NCBI RefSeq assembly: GCF_947500605.1
Contig: NZ_CANMSJ010000008.1
Location: forward strand, 1 to 64,000
Origin: an uncultured Lacinutrix sp.
Lineage (GTDB): Bacteria > Bacteroidota > Bacteroidia > Flavobacteriales > Flavobacteriaceae
DNA length: 64,000 nucleotides
Direction: 5' to 3'
The position numbers were made by a program, and so were the translations under genes. Positions within the stretch are counted from its first letter, which is position 1; each line of letters opens with the position of its first letter. The notes beneath the pieces were generated by a model. The model was not told the DNA's origin, did not search any database, and saw nothing but the letters and a program-made list of their open reading frames with translations. Shown piece by piece: positions 19,633-27,660 of this stretch.

Positions 19633-20052
19633 CTACTCTACACGTTGCCAATATTGCGTAGAATACAAAAATGCTACATAACCGCGTACTTGCAATACAT
19701 CTGGATCTTCGGTTAGCATTAATCTGCATTTAAATTTCTTACCATGTTCTGGGTCAAAAATAGTACCGTTTTTATAATACTTACCGTCTTTAGATAGGTT
19801 TTTAATCAGTTCGAAACCTAACACAGGTTTGTTGTAATCCTCTCCTTCACAATTAGTACAGAGTGCTTCTTTATTTTCAGGATTCAAGATATCTATAATC
19901 CTCCCAAAAACTTCTCCATCTCGTTCATAAATTTCGACTATAGATTTTGCTTCGTTATTTTGTCCGTCTATCGTTTTCCATTTTCCAAAAATGTCTTGGG
20001 CATTTCCTGAAAAGGAAATTAAAAGCATAAAAATTAGCAGATATTTACTCAT
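19633..20052 (-). CDS. DUF2147 secreted protein
   Basis: 139 residues with signal peptide (MSKYLLIFMLLISFSGNAQ). The rest matches the DUF2147 pattern: IFGKWKTIDGQNNEAKSIVEI, CTNCEGEDYNKPVLGFELI, G-x-IFDPEHGKKFKCRLML, LQVRGYVAFLYSTQYWQRV. It is a small lipocalin-like periplasmic beta fold of unknown role; the paired cysteines CTNC are conserved in the family. The start overlaps the end of yihY by 8 bp (ATGAGTAA), so the two are translationally coupled. Confidence 0.9.
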   Translation of the reverse strand: MSKYLLIFMLLISFSGNAQDIFGKWKTIDGQNNEAKSIVEIYERDGEVFGRIIDILNPENKEALCTNCEGEDYNKPVLGFELIKNLSKDGKYYKNGTIFDPEHGKKFKCRLMLTEDPDVLQVRGYVAFLYSTQYWQRVE

Positions 20053-21055
20053 TGTCTTGTTGTTTTCTTAGTCCCATTAATGCCATGTTTAACTCGAAAC
20101 CTAGCAGCAAAATATTTGCGTTTAACCACAAATAAAACAGCAATATTAATAAGGCACCAATAGAACCGTAAAGCTCGTTATAACGTGAAAAATTTTCTAT
20201 ATAAATACCAAACAAATATGAAGTTAGCATTATTAATATAGTTGTAAATAAAGCACCTACAGAGAAAAAACTAGCTTTTCTACCTTCTCGTGTTCCAAGA
20301 TAATACAGCGTTGCTGTTGCTAAAAATGTAATAATAACAAAGAAGCTATATTGTGCAATTCTTGCCCATAAATCGGCTTTACGTTTAGCATCGTATCCAT
20401 GATCTTCGAAAAAAGTAATAGTATTATCTACCACATAAATTTGAAAATACCCTAAAAAGGCTACTGTTAAAATTAATAATAAAGACAAAATTAAAGCCAC
20501 TCCCATAGCAAAGAAATATTGCTTGAAAGCGTTACGTGTGAGTTGCTGATGGTACGAATTTTCGAAACCTGAAAATAGTGCGTTTACACCATTAGTCATT
20601 AAAAAAATGGCAACCACTAAAACTGTAGATAATAATCCTGTATTACCATTATTTCCTTTTAAAGCATCAAAAATATTTTCTGAAAAGAAATCTGAAGTCG
20701 TAGGTGGTAATACCGATTCTAAAAAAGCTAAAAAATCATTCTCGAAACCTTCTATTGGAATACTTGGTATAACAATTATTATAAAAAGTAAAAATGGAAA
20801 TAGCGCAGTAAAAAAGCTATACGCGATTGCGCTTGCTCGTGTTGTTAATGCACCTTTTGCAATACCTATTACATAGAGCTCTAACAAATCGTAAAGCGAT
20901 AAACCTTCTAAACCTGGGAGTTTTATTTTACTTAATAATTTTATTACAATATTAAGCACCGGAATTTTGAGCAGCTTCTTCTTTAGTAGTTGTTCATTTA
21001 ACTGTCCTTCGACATTTTGTTCTTCCAATAATTCTTTTTCTATATTTTCTGGCAT
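20045..21055 (-). CDS. YihY/virulence factor BrkB family membrane protein
   Basis: 336 residues. A cytoplasmic N-terminus is followed by about six hydrophobic helices with family motifs: ALTTRASAIAYSFFTALFPFLLFIIIVIP, GLLSTVLVVAIFLMTNGVNALFSGFENSYHQ, and AQYSFFVIITFLATATLYYLGT. These inner-membrane proteins were once called ribonuclease BN, but that activity was later assigned elsewhere; the real role is unknown. It starts 5 bp after nadC. Confidence 0.93.
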   Translation of the reverse strand: MPENIEKELLEEQNVEGQLNEQLLKKKLLKIPVLNIVIKLLSKIKLPGLEGLSLYDLLELYVIGIAKGALTTRASAIAYSFFTALFPFLLFIIIVIPSIPIEGFENDFLAFLESVLPPTTSDFFSENIFDALKGNNGNTGLLSTVLVVAIFLMTNGVNALFSGFENSYHQQLTRNAFKQYFFAMGVALILSLLLILTVAFLGYFQIYVVDNTITFFEDHGYDAKRKADLWARIAQYSFFVIITFLATATLYYLGTREGRKASFFSVGALFTTILIMLTSYLFGIYIENFSRYNELYGSIGALLILLFYLWLNANILLLGFELNMALMGLRKQQDNE

Positions 21056-21060
21056 TATGT

Positions 21061-21921
21061 TTAATCTACAGCTTTTAAGCTTAAATCTAAATTATAAACA
21101 GAATGCGTTAATGCGCCAGACGATATATAATCTACTCCACAAAGTGCGTAATCTCTAATTGTTTTTTCGTTAATACCACCAGAACTTTCGGTTAAACATT
21201 TGTCGCCAATAAGTTTAACAGCCGTTCTAGTATCTTCGTAATTAAAGTTATCTATTAAAATTCTGTAAACACCATCGGTTTTCAAGATCTCTTCTATTTC
21301 GTTTAAATCTCTAGCTTCAACTATAATTTTTAAATCCCGATTGGTATCTTTTAAATACTGTTGTGTTTTTTCTATGGCTTTAGTAATTCCACCTGCGAAA
21401 TCAATATGGTTATCTTTAAGCATAATCATATCGTAAAGTGCAAACCTATGGTTCTCTCCTCCTCCAATTTTAACAGCCCATTTTTCTAATGCGCGAATAC
21501 CTGGAGTGGTTTTACGGGTATCTAAAATTTTAGTTCCTGTACCATCTAATAAATCTACAAACATTTTAGTTTTTGTAGCAATTGCACTCATACGCTGCAT
21601 AGCATTAAGCACTAAACGTTCTGCTTTTAAAATAGATTGTGACGCTCCAGTTACATAAAAAACAATATCTCCGTACTTAACCTTGTTTCCATCTTCTATA
21701 AGTGTTTCTACTTTCATTTCTGGATCGACGTAAGCAAATACTTGCTTTGCAAATTCTACTCCTGCAATAATTCCATCGTCTTTAACTAAAAGCTTTGCTT
21801 TGCCTTGTGCTGTTGCAGGAATACATGATAGCGAACTGTGATCTCCATCTCCTACGTCTTCACGAATGGCATTAGCGATTATTAACTCTATTTCTTTATT
21901 AAATTGTTCTTGAGAAATCAT
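21061..21921 (-). CDS. nadC: Nicotinate-nucleotide pyrophosphorylase (carboxylating)
   Basis: 286 residues. It converts quinolinate and PRPP to nicotinate mononucleotide in de novo NAD synthesis. Motifs: REDVGDGDHSSLSCIP, ERLVLNAMQRMSAIAT, ILDTRKTTPGIRALEKWAVKIGGGENHRFALYDMIMLKDNHI (active-site Arg, Lys, His cluster), VEARDL, LIDNF, ESSGGI and YALCGVDYISSGALTHS. It is complete and heads the nadC-yihY-DUF2147-priA run. The 89-bp gap to 22011 is a divergent promoter region. Confidence 0.98.
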   Translation of the reverse strand: MISQEQFNKEIELIIANAIREDVGDGDHSSLSCIPATAQGKAKLLVKDDGIIAGVEFAKQVFAYVDPEMKVETLIEDGNKVKYGDIVFYVTGASQSILKAERLVLNAMQRMSAIATKTKMFVDLLDGTGTKILDTRKTTPGIRALEKWAVKIGGGENHRFALYDMIMLKDNHIDFAGGITKAIEKTQQYLKDTNRDLKIIVEARDLNEIEEILKTDGVYRILIDNFNYEDTRTAVKLIGDKCLTESSGGINEKTIRDYALCGVDYISSGALTHSVYNLDLSLKAVD

Positions 21922-22010
21922 AGATAAAAATTGTTTCAGCTAAAATAAGAAATTGATTTACGATTATTAAAATTTAATTGTAGTTTAGCATCTACACGCA
22001 ACTATTTAAC

Positions 22011-22826
22011 ATGAAATTAAAATTTTTATTCTCTTTTATTTTTCTTTTTTCTTCTTTAGTTTCCTTATCCCAAAATGTAAAAAAAATCTATATCGATGAG
22101 GATTTAAAAGAGATGAATTTGGTTACTTATATTGCTAAATGTAAATACAAAACTAATAAGTGTGTAGAATATAAAACAGATAGTCTTGCAATTTATAAAG
22201 TTTTAAAAAAATTCTCTTTCAACAAGTTAAGTGCTAAAAATTACGAACAAATAAGATTATTACTAAATCAAGACTCTAATATAAAAATTGATTCAGGAGA
22301 AACAATTATCTTAAAAAACTTCGATTCTATTTACTCCTACAGTTCTGCTAAAAAAAAACATGACAACCATGCTAAAACCCATATTAGTACTTTAAACGGA
22401 AAGCCTCTTCATCATAATAATTATAACAAAAAAACTTATGAAAGGAATGAGAAAACACATATTAGAAATATAAGAAAATGTACACAGAAATTTGAAAAAC
22501 TAAATAACATAAAGGTTTTATATACTTTTTCCAATTCAGAACTAAGCAATTCAAAAAATTCTAAATTAAATATAATTAAAGCTAGAAGTATTATTAAAAG
22601 CACATTTTTTAAAATACTTTACCAGTACGATACTTTAATTCTAAAACCGAATGGAGAATATTTTTTAAGTGGAGGACATTTGAATGATAAACTGGTAAAA
22701 AAAATAGTTCTAACTAAAAACTGGACTACACTAAAAAATGATTGGAAAGACTCTAGAGAAAAATATCCAATTACAGGTTCCGGGCTTTTTAAATTCGATA
22801 AATCTCACTCAAAACACTGCTTCTAA
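22011..22826 (+). CDS. Secreted protein of unknown function
   Basis: 271 residues with a signal peptide (MKLKFLFSFIFLFSSLVSLSQ). The mature part is lysine- and asparagine-rich, with three Cys (two in IAKCKYKTNKCVEY) and a basic His-rich stretch around KKKHDNHAKTHISTLNGKP. I recognise no family. It is coupled to rlmH: its TAA and the rlmH ATG share one base (TAATG). The coupling may only reflect compact layout. Codon use is more AT-rich than in neighbouring housekeeping genes. Confidence 0.75.
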   Translation: MKLKFLFSFIFLFSSLVSLSQNVKKIYIDEDLKEMNLVTYIAKCKYKTNKCVEYKTDSLAIYKVLKKFSFNKLSAKNYEQIRLLLNQDSNIKIDSGETIILKNFDSIYSYSSAKKKHDNHAKTHISTLNGKPLHHNNYNKKTYERNEKTHIRNIRKCTQKFEKLNNIKVLYTFSNSELSNSKNSKLNIIKARSIIKSTFFKILYQYDTLILKPNGEYFLSGGHLNDKLVKKIVLTKNWTTLKNDWKDSREKYPITGSGLFKFDKSHSKHCF

Positions 22827-23299
22827 TGACTATTAAACTCGTTGCCATAGGCAAAACAGACAACAAACAACTTCAAGCTTTAATTGATGAATATCAAAAA
22901 CGTTTAGGCTTTTATATTAAGTTTAATTTAGAAATTATACCAGATATAAAAAATGTAAAAAACTTAAGCGAAGCACAACAAAAACAAAAAGAAGGTGATC
23001 TTATTTTAAATAAGTTAAGCGCAACAGATGTTTTAATTCTGCTAGACGAGAACGGTAAACAACATGATAGCGTAGGTTTCTCTAACTACTTGCAAAAACA
23101 CATGAATTCTGGAATAAAACAACTTGTGTTTGTTATTGGTGGCCCTTATGGTTTTTCAGAAGACGTTTACAGTAAAGCCAAAGGAAAAATCTCTCTATCG
23201 AAAATGACTTTTTCTCACCAAATGGTGCGGCTATTTATAATTGAACAATTATATCGTGGTTTTACTATTTTAAAGAATGAACCTTATCATCATAGATAA
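22826..23299 (+). CDS. rlmH: 23S rRNA (pseudouridine1915-N3)-methyltransferase
   Basis: 157 residues, usual length. This is a SPOUT methyltransferase acting on helix 69 of 23S rRNA. Motifs: MTIKLVAIGKTDNKQLQALIDEYQKRL, LLDENGKQHDSVGFS, FVIGGPYGF, ISLSKMTFSHQMVRLFIIEQLYRGFTILKNEPYHHR. The C-terminal YHHR is the family end. It overlaps the upstream secreted-protein gene by one base. Confidence 0.98.
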   Translation: MTIKLVAIGKTDNKQLQALIDEYQKRLGFYIKFNLEIIPDIKNVKNLSEAQQKQKEGDLILNKLSATDVLILLDENGKQHDSVGFSNYLQKHMNSGIKQLVFVIGGPYGFSEDVYSKAKGKISLSKMTFSHQMVRLFIIEQLYRGFTILKNEPYHHR

Positions 23300-23301
23300 G
23301 A

Positions 23302-23658
23302 CTACTTTTTAACCAAAGTCATAACTTCTTTATTTCCAGAACGACTCATTGTAAACGCTAAGGTATCTTTAGTAAGTTTATTAATTTCTACCGCAATTTC
23401 CATTTTATCAATTGGTGTACAATACAATAAATTGTTAACTATTTTATAGCTTCCTTCAGCATTAGCCGATTGTATTTTTGAACTATACGTACCGTCCTCG
23501 TTAAAATTAAAAGAAACATTATTATTACAATTATCTGCTCCTGTTGCATTATTTATCCAACTTGCACACTCCCATTCTCCAACAATATTTTTTGCTTGTT
23601 CGGCATTATTACAAGACATAAATAATACAATACATAATAGGCTAATACATTTTTTCAT
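23302..23658 (-). CDS. Lipocalin-like lipoprotein
   Basis: 118 residues with lipobox (MKKCISLLCIVLFMSCNN, Cys16). The mature part has the pattern of small lipocalin-like proteins: IVGEWECASW, VSFNFNEDGTYSSKIQ, GSYKIVNNLLYCTPI, DTLAFTMSRSGNKEVMTLVK. It ends 2 bp from the rlmH stop on the other strand with no terminator between them. Ligand unknown. Confidence 0.8.
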   Translation of the reverse strand: MKKCISLLCIVLFMSCNNAEQAKNIVGEWECASWINNATGADNCNNNVSFNFNEDGTYSSKIQSANAEGSYKIVNNLLYCTPIDKMEIAVEINKLTKDTLAFTMSRSGNKEVMTLVKK

Positions 23659-23785
23659 GGTGTTTGGTTTTATTTAATTAAGATTTAACAATATAACCTA
23701 ATCTGTCTATATTTAATGAAATCGTTACACTTTTTAAACATTAATTTTTAAGTAAATTGTATTTTTACTTTTTAAATATTCTATC

Positions 23786-24361
23786 ATGCAACTCGTATTC
23801 GCTACAAACAACCTAAATAAATTAAAGGAAGTACAATCTTTAATTCCCGATCACATAAAATTGCTAAGCCTAAAAGACATTGGCTGCTTTGAAGATGTCC
23901 CAGAAACCCAAAATACAATTGAAGGCAATGCCATACAAAAAGCCGAATACATAAAAGAGCATTATGGCTACGATTGCTTTGCAGACGACACAGGACTTGA
24001 AGTCGAAGCTCTAAATAACGAGCCTGGTGTTTTTAGTGCGCGTTACGCAGGACCGCAACGCGATGCTAACGATAATATGGATTTGCTTTTAAACAACTTA
24101 AAAGAGAAACCAAACCGAAATGCCCAATTTAAAACCGTAGTTTCTCTGCACTTAAATGGTGATTTAAAAACGTTTACAGGTATTTGTAAAGGTGAAATTA
24201 CCCTAGACAAAAAAGGAAACCAAGGTTTTGGATACGATCCTATTTTTATGCCAAATGGATATACTGAAACTTTTGCTGAAATAGATTTAAAACTGAAGAA
24301 TGAGATTGGACATCGTGGGAAAGCGGTTGCTTTACTTGTTCAATTTTTGAGTACTTTATAA
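23786..24361 (+). CDS. rdgB: XTP/dITP diphosphatase (non-canonical purine NTP pyrophosphatase)
   Basis: 191 residues. It removes ITP, dITP and XTP from the nucleotide pool. Motifs: N-terminal LVFATNNLNKLKEVQSL, TIEGNAIQKAEYIKE, CFADDTGLEVEALNNEPGVFSARYAG (catalytic Asp), FKTVVSL, GEI, GNQGFGYDPIFMPNG, FAEIDLKLKNEIGHRGKAV. The usual SHR near the end is GHR here, a small deviation; His and Arg are kept. The left end of the AbiV element lies only 7 bp after its stop codon. Confidence 0.97.
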   Translation: MQLVFATNNLNKLKEVQSLIPDHIKLLSLKDIGCFEDVPETQNTIEGNAIQKAEYIKEHYGYDCFADDTGLEVEALNNEPGVFSARYAGPQRDANDNMDLLLNNLKEKPNRNAQFKTVVSLHLNGDLKTFTGICKGEITLDKKGNQGFGYDPIFMPNGYTETFAEIDLKLKNEIGHRGKAVALLVQFLSTL

Positions 24362-24392
24362 AAAAAACTAACTTCGTATTTAAACTATCGTT

Positions 24393-24423
24393 TGATATAA
24401 AACATTCAAACGGTTTCATATCA
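24393..24423 (+). other. Covarying hairpin at the left end of element 1
   Basis: The left arm TGATATAAAAC pairs with GTTTCATATCA over the 9-nt loop ATTCAAACG, with one A-C mismatch at the seventh pair. Element 2 has the equivalent hairpin at 33681-33711 with a different stem, the same mismatch and loop ATTGGAACG. Confidence 0.85.
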
Positions 24424-24463
24424 GTTAACACGTTAGCAGTAATAAAAACTCATAGCATTTTAT

Positions 24464-25033
24464 ATGAAACTTGAAATTGATAATTTAAAAGAAGGAATTC
24501 TTAAAAATATAAACAACGCACAAGAACTTATAGATGAAGCAGAAATACTGTTTGAAAATGAAAAATACGCGAGAGCTTATTTATTAAGTCATTTTGCAAT
24601 TGAGGAATCATCAAAATGTGCAATGCTATTAAAGATTATATCTTTTATAGTTTGGAATGAAAAAATCGATATAAAAAAAGTAAGAAAGCGATTTACAAAT
24701 CACAAAGAGAAAATAAAAAACTTTAAATTATTAGAAATATTTAATGAGAATAAAATTATTGATTTAAAAACTGAAATTGGAAAATTGAATGATTTTAAAA
24801 ATCAATCTATTTATGTTAATTGGACTAATGAAAATGAGTTCATAATGCCAAATGATTTTTTTAACAAGGAGATGACAAAAGAAATGATTCAAAAATCATT
24901 GGAGTATGTGAAACTTTACACAAGAATCTCAATTCAGCTCATAAATAATGAAGCTGAAATATTTTCAACCCTAAAAGAATCAAAAGACTTGAAACCAATA
25001 AAGGAAATTATTGATCACGAGAAGAGAAGATAA
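24464..25033 (+). CDS. AbiV-type abortive infection (HEPN-like) protein
   Basis: 189 residues, all helical, without signal peptide. The N-terminal half has the AbiV pattern: IKNINNAQELIDEAEILF-like helix, then EKYARAYLLSHFAIEESSK (about 33-51, the A-x-A-x-x-L-x-x-x-A-x-EE-x-x-K signature) and FTNHKEKIKNF, similar to the His-containing loop of HEPN nucleases. AbiV of Lactococcus blocks phage translation, so this is a probable phage-defence gene. It is the only gene of element 1, starts 32 bp after the conserved ACGTTAGCAGTAAT motif, and is more AT-rich than rdgB. The family call rests on motif memory. Confidence 0.82.
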   Translation: MKLEIDNLKEGILKNINNAQELIDEAEILFENEKYARAYLLSHFAIEESSKCAMLLKIISFIVWNEKIDIKKVRKRFTNHKEKIKNFKLLEIFNENKIIDLKTEIGKLNDFKNQSIYVNWTNENEFIMPNDFFNKEMTKEMIQKSLEYVKLYTRISIQLINNEAEIFSTLKESKDLKPIKEIIDHEKRR

Positions 25034-25045
25034 AATACAACTACT

Positions 25046-25170
25046 ACTAACAGCGTATAAGTTTTATCGCTGGTCTTAGCTCACTTGGGAAATTCCTCCT
25101 GAATTTCACCGTTCGTACTTTATTTACTAAATTAGTTACTTAACCACACAACTAACCATACGCAACAACG
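25046..25170 (+). repeat. attC-like imperfect palindrome after the AbiV gene
   Basis: The arm ACTAACAGCGTATAAG (25046-25061) is roughly inverted in CCATACGCAACAACG (25156-25170) across 95 bp. Read circularly with the left motif ACGTTAGCAG, the ends resemble integron attC core sites (YTAAC ... GTTAGC). The matching region in element 2 is 34228-34353, 126 bp. The arms are seen; attC function is inference. Confidence 0.5.
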
Positions 25171-25236
25171 ATAGTTTAAATACGAAGTTACAAACCTCGT
25201 TATTAAATCTATTCAAAAAAGATTGAAGTAGTAAAA

Positions 25237-25478
25237 TCATTCTCCATCAAATTCATTTTGCGCAGCATTCTTTCCTTTCTCTAATTGATCTAAATAAAGT
25301 TTCTTTCGCGTAAACAACATTTATTTAACACATTCCGCGTGTTATAAAAACTACATTATTATTTACTTTATTAAAATATTAATCGCCAATTAGTAATAAA
25401 CAAACACTTTAGCAAAATGAAAAATAGCTGTATTTAATAGACTTCCGGGCAATAAATAGCAGTTAAAAATTATAAAAA
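25237..25478. other. Intergenic region between element 1 and the helicase promoter
   Basis: On the minus strand, 25237-25320 encodes only 27 residues (MLFTRKKLYLDQLEKGKNAA start, ending EFDGE). It could be a tiny protein or the remnant of a gene disrupted near element 1; I cannot tell. The rest is AT-rich with no recognisable gene. Confidence 0.3.
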
Positions 25479-25508
25479 TTGAATATCCTAAATAATTACG
25501 TACCTTTG
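25479..25508 (+). promoter_or_regulatory. Bacteroidota-type promoter of the DEAD-box helicase
   Basis: TTG at 25479-25481 and TACCTTTG at 25501-25508 are separated by exactly 19 bp, the consensus TTG-N19-TAnnTTTG for the primary sigma factor of Bacteroidota. It is the clearest promoter in the window and predicts a leader of about 130 nt. Confidence 0.8.
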
Positions 25509-25519
25509 CACCTTGAAAA

Positions 25520-25609
25520 AACGCATATGCGTTATTTACTCCTCAGAGTGAGGATGTGTTACTAGAAGTTTTAGGTTAAGTATGTTCAATGCACTTCTAT
25601 TCGTAACAC
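25520..25609 (+). promoter_or_regulatory. Structured 5' leader of the DEAD-box helicase mRNA
   Basis: Three structures lie between promoter and start codon: a 14-bp palindrome AACGCATATGCGTT (25520-25533), a small hairpin CCTCA-GAG-TGAGG (about 25541-25553), and a long-range stem GTGTTAC-TAGAAGT with ACTTCTA-GTAACAC (25556-25569 and 25593-25609). This suggests post-transcriptional control, as for cold-induced helicase mRNAs. No known riboswitch class fits. Confidence 0.6.
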
Positions 25610-25644
25610 CAAAATAGATTGACATTGAAATACATAAAATAAGA

Positions 25645-27510
25645 ATGAGCACATTCCAAGATTTAGGTCTTAACGAAGAACTATTACAAGGTATTACAGA
25701 TTTAGGTTTCGAAACACCATCTGAAGTACAAGCAAAAGCAATCCCAATTTTATTAAACGAAGAGACAGATTTAGTAGCGTTAGCGCAAACTGGAACTGGA
25801 AAAACTGCTGCATTTGGTTTCCCAATGTTACAGAAAATTGACGTTAGTAGTCGTACAACTCAAGGTTTAATACTATCTCCTACTCGTGAACTTTGTTTAC
25901 AAATTGCAAACGAAATGAAAGCTTACGGTAAATACTGTAAAGGTTTAAACGTTGTTGCAATTTACGGTGGATCAAGCATTACAGATCAAGCGCGCGAAGT
26001 AAAACGTGGTGCACAGATTATAGTAGCTACTCCGGGTCGTATGAAAGATATGATTAAGCGTAGATTAGTTGATATTACTAAAATCCAATATTCGGTTTTA
26101 GATGAAGCTGATGAAATGCTTAACATGGGTTTTAAAGAAGATATCACAGATATTCTTTCTGGAACTCCAGAAGATAAAAATACTTGGTTGTTCTCTGCAA
26201 CAATGCCAAGAGAGGTTGCAACTATTGCAAAGAAATTTATGAATAGCCCACAGGAAATTACTGTTGGTCATAAAAACGAAAGTACCTCTAACGTATCGCA
26301 CGAATACTATATGGTGAACGCTCGCGATCGTTACCAAGCTTTAAAACGTTTAGCAGATGCTAATCCAGATATATTTTCAGTAATTTTCTGTAGAACAAAA
26401 CGTGATACACAAAAAGTTGCCGAAAACTTAATTGAAGATGGTTACAGTGCTGGAGCATTACATGGTGATTTATCTCAAAATCAACGTGATATTGTGATGA
26501 AGCAATTTAGATCTCGTCAAATACAAATGCTTGTTGCAACAGATGTTGCTGCACGTGGTATTGATGTAGATGATATTACACACGTAATTAACTACCAATT
26601 AAGTGATGAAATAGAAACGTATACGCACCGTTCTGGTAGAACTGGTCGTGCTGGTAAAACTGGTGTTTCTATGGTTATTGTTTCTAAAAGTGAAGTACGT
26701 AGATTAAAAAGTATCGAACGTATTATAAACAAGAAATTTGAATTAAAAGAAATTCCTAACGGAATGGCTATTTGCGAAGTACAGTTAATGTCTTTAGCAA
26801 ATAAAATTCATAATACAGAAATCAATCATGAGATTGATAAATACTTAGAAGATATTAATACTTTATTTGAAGAAACTTCAAAAGAAGAATTAATTAAAAA
26901 GTTCTTCTCTGTAGAATTCACACGTTTCTTTAACTACTACCAGAAGTCTAAAAACTTAAATGTTGCTGCTGGAGATCCTAACCGTGAAGGTCGTGAATCT
27001 AGTGGAAGCGCTGCACGTTACTTTATTAACGTTGGTGAAAAAGATGGTTTCGACTGGATGAAATTAAAAGATTTCTTAAAAGAAGTTTTAGATTTAGGTC
27101 GTGACGATGTATTTAAAGTAGATTGTAAAGACACATTCTCTTTCTTTAATACAGAAAAAGAACACCAAGAGAAAGTATTAGCTTTCTTTACAGATTACAA
27201 GCATGAAGGTCGTTTTGTAAACGTTGAAATTACTGAAGATAAACCAAGTCGCGGTGGTCGTGGACGTGGTGGTTCTGGTGGCGGCGGCGGAAGACGTCGT
27301 GACGGTGGCGGAGACAGAAGAAGATCTGGCGGTGGAGACAGACGCTCTAGTGGCGGAGGTGATAGAAGACGCAGCGAAGGTTCTAGCGATAGAAGACGTA
27401 GCAGCGACGATAGACCAACACGTTCTAGAAGAAGCGATGGCGGAGACAGAGATAAAGGTGAGTTTAAAACTACACACTCAAGATCTGGTCGTTCTAGAAG
27501 AAAAGACTAA
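25645..27510 (+). CDS. DEAD-box ATP-dependent RNA helicase with RGG tail
   Basis: 621 residues. The helicase core shows the Q motif (GFETPSEVQAKAIP), AQTGTGKTAAF, PTRELCLQI, TPGRMKDM, DEADEMLNMGF, FSATMP, then IFCRTKRD, LHGDLSQNQRD, VATDVAARGIDVDD and YTHRSGRTGRAGKTG. After a helical linker, residues about 450-530 resemble a DbpA-type RNA-binding fold (RYFINVGEKDGFDWMKLKDFLKEV). The last 85 residues are Gly/Arg/Ser repeats (GGGDRRRS and similar), an RNA-binding tail typical of CsdA/DeaD-like proteins of this phylum. It likely unwinds RNA in ribosome assembly or at low temperature. Monocistronic, with its own promoter, leader and terminator. Confidence 0.96.
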   Translation: MSTFQDLGLNEELLQGITDLGFETPSEVQAKAIPILLNEETDLVALAQTGTGKTAAFGFPMLQKIDVSSRTTQGLILSPTRELCLQIANEMKAYGKYCKGLNVVAIYGGSSITDQAREVKRGAQIIVATPGRMKDMIKRRLVDITKIQYSVLDEADEMLNMGFKEDITDILSGTPEDKNTWLFSATMPREVATIAKKFMNSPQEITVGHKNESTSNVSHEYYMVNARDRYQALKRLADANPDIFSVIFCRTKRDTQKVAENLIEDGYSAGALHGDLSQNQRDIVMKQFRSRQIQMLVATDVAARGIDVDDITHVINYQLSDEIETYTHRSGRTGRAGKTGVSMVIVSKSEVRRLKSIERIINKKFELKEIPNGMAICEVQLMSLANKIHNTEINHEIDKYLEDINTLFEETSKEELIKKFFSVEFTRFFNYYQKSKNLNVAAGDPNREGRESSGSAARYFINVGEKDGFDWMKLKDFLKEVLDLGRDDVFKVDCKDTFSFFNTEKEHQEKVLAFFTDYKHEGRFVNVEITEDKPSRGGRGRGGSGGGGGRRRDGGGDRRRSGGGDRRSSGGGDRRRSEGSSDRRRSSDDRPTRSRRSDGGDRDKGEFKTTHSRSGRSRRKD

Positions 27511-27540
27511 ATAAATACCCAAATATTTATAAAGATTCCT

Positions 27541-27581
27541 AAAAAGTTTAATTCTTATTTCTATAAGAATTAAACTTTTTT
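27541..27581 (+). terminator. Rho-independent terminator of the helicase gene
   Basis: AAAAAGTTTAATTCTTAT pairs with ATAAGAATTAAACTTTTT over loop TTCT: an 18-bp perfect stem, followed by T residues. Confidence 0.95.
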
Positions 27582-27660
27582 GTTAATATTAAGTCAAATA
27601 CAATGTTATAAGAGTACTAAATAAAATTTGTTTAGTACTTTTATAGCTTATATTCTAACT

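Larger units (their letters stand above)
24369..25190 (+). mobile_element. 822-bp element 1: terminal inverted repeats, hairpin, AbiV cargo
   Basis: Both ends carry a perfect 24-bp inverted repeat (24369-24392 and 25167-25190) with core TTCGTATTTAAACTATCGTT. Directly inside the left end is a hairpin (24393-24423), then ACGTTAGCAGTAAT, one gene, and a 125-bp module with attC-like arms. No transposase or integrase is present and no target-site duplication is obvious. Element 2 at 33661-34370 has the same plan with a different gene. I infer a non-autonomous mobile cassette acted on in trans; the inverted repeats are directly seen, the mobility is not. Confidence 0.82.

Noticed and set aside
22011-23299. 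Idea that the secreted protein and rlmH form a toxin-antitoxin-like pair because of the one-base overlap.
   Set aside because: rlmH is a housekeeping enzyme and the upstream protein is exported; the overlap alone says nothing about function.
27178-27514. Open frames on both strands over the end of the DEAD-box gene.
   Set aside because: They are shadows of the Gly/Arg-rich repeat codons of the helicase tail.
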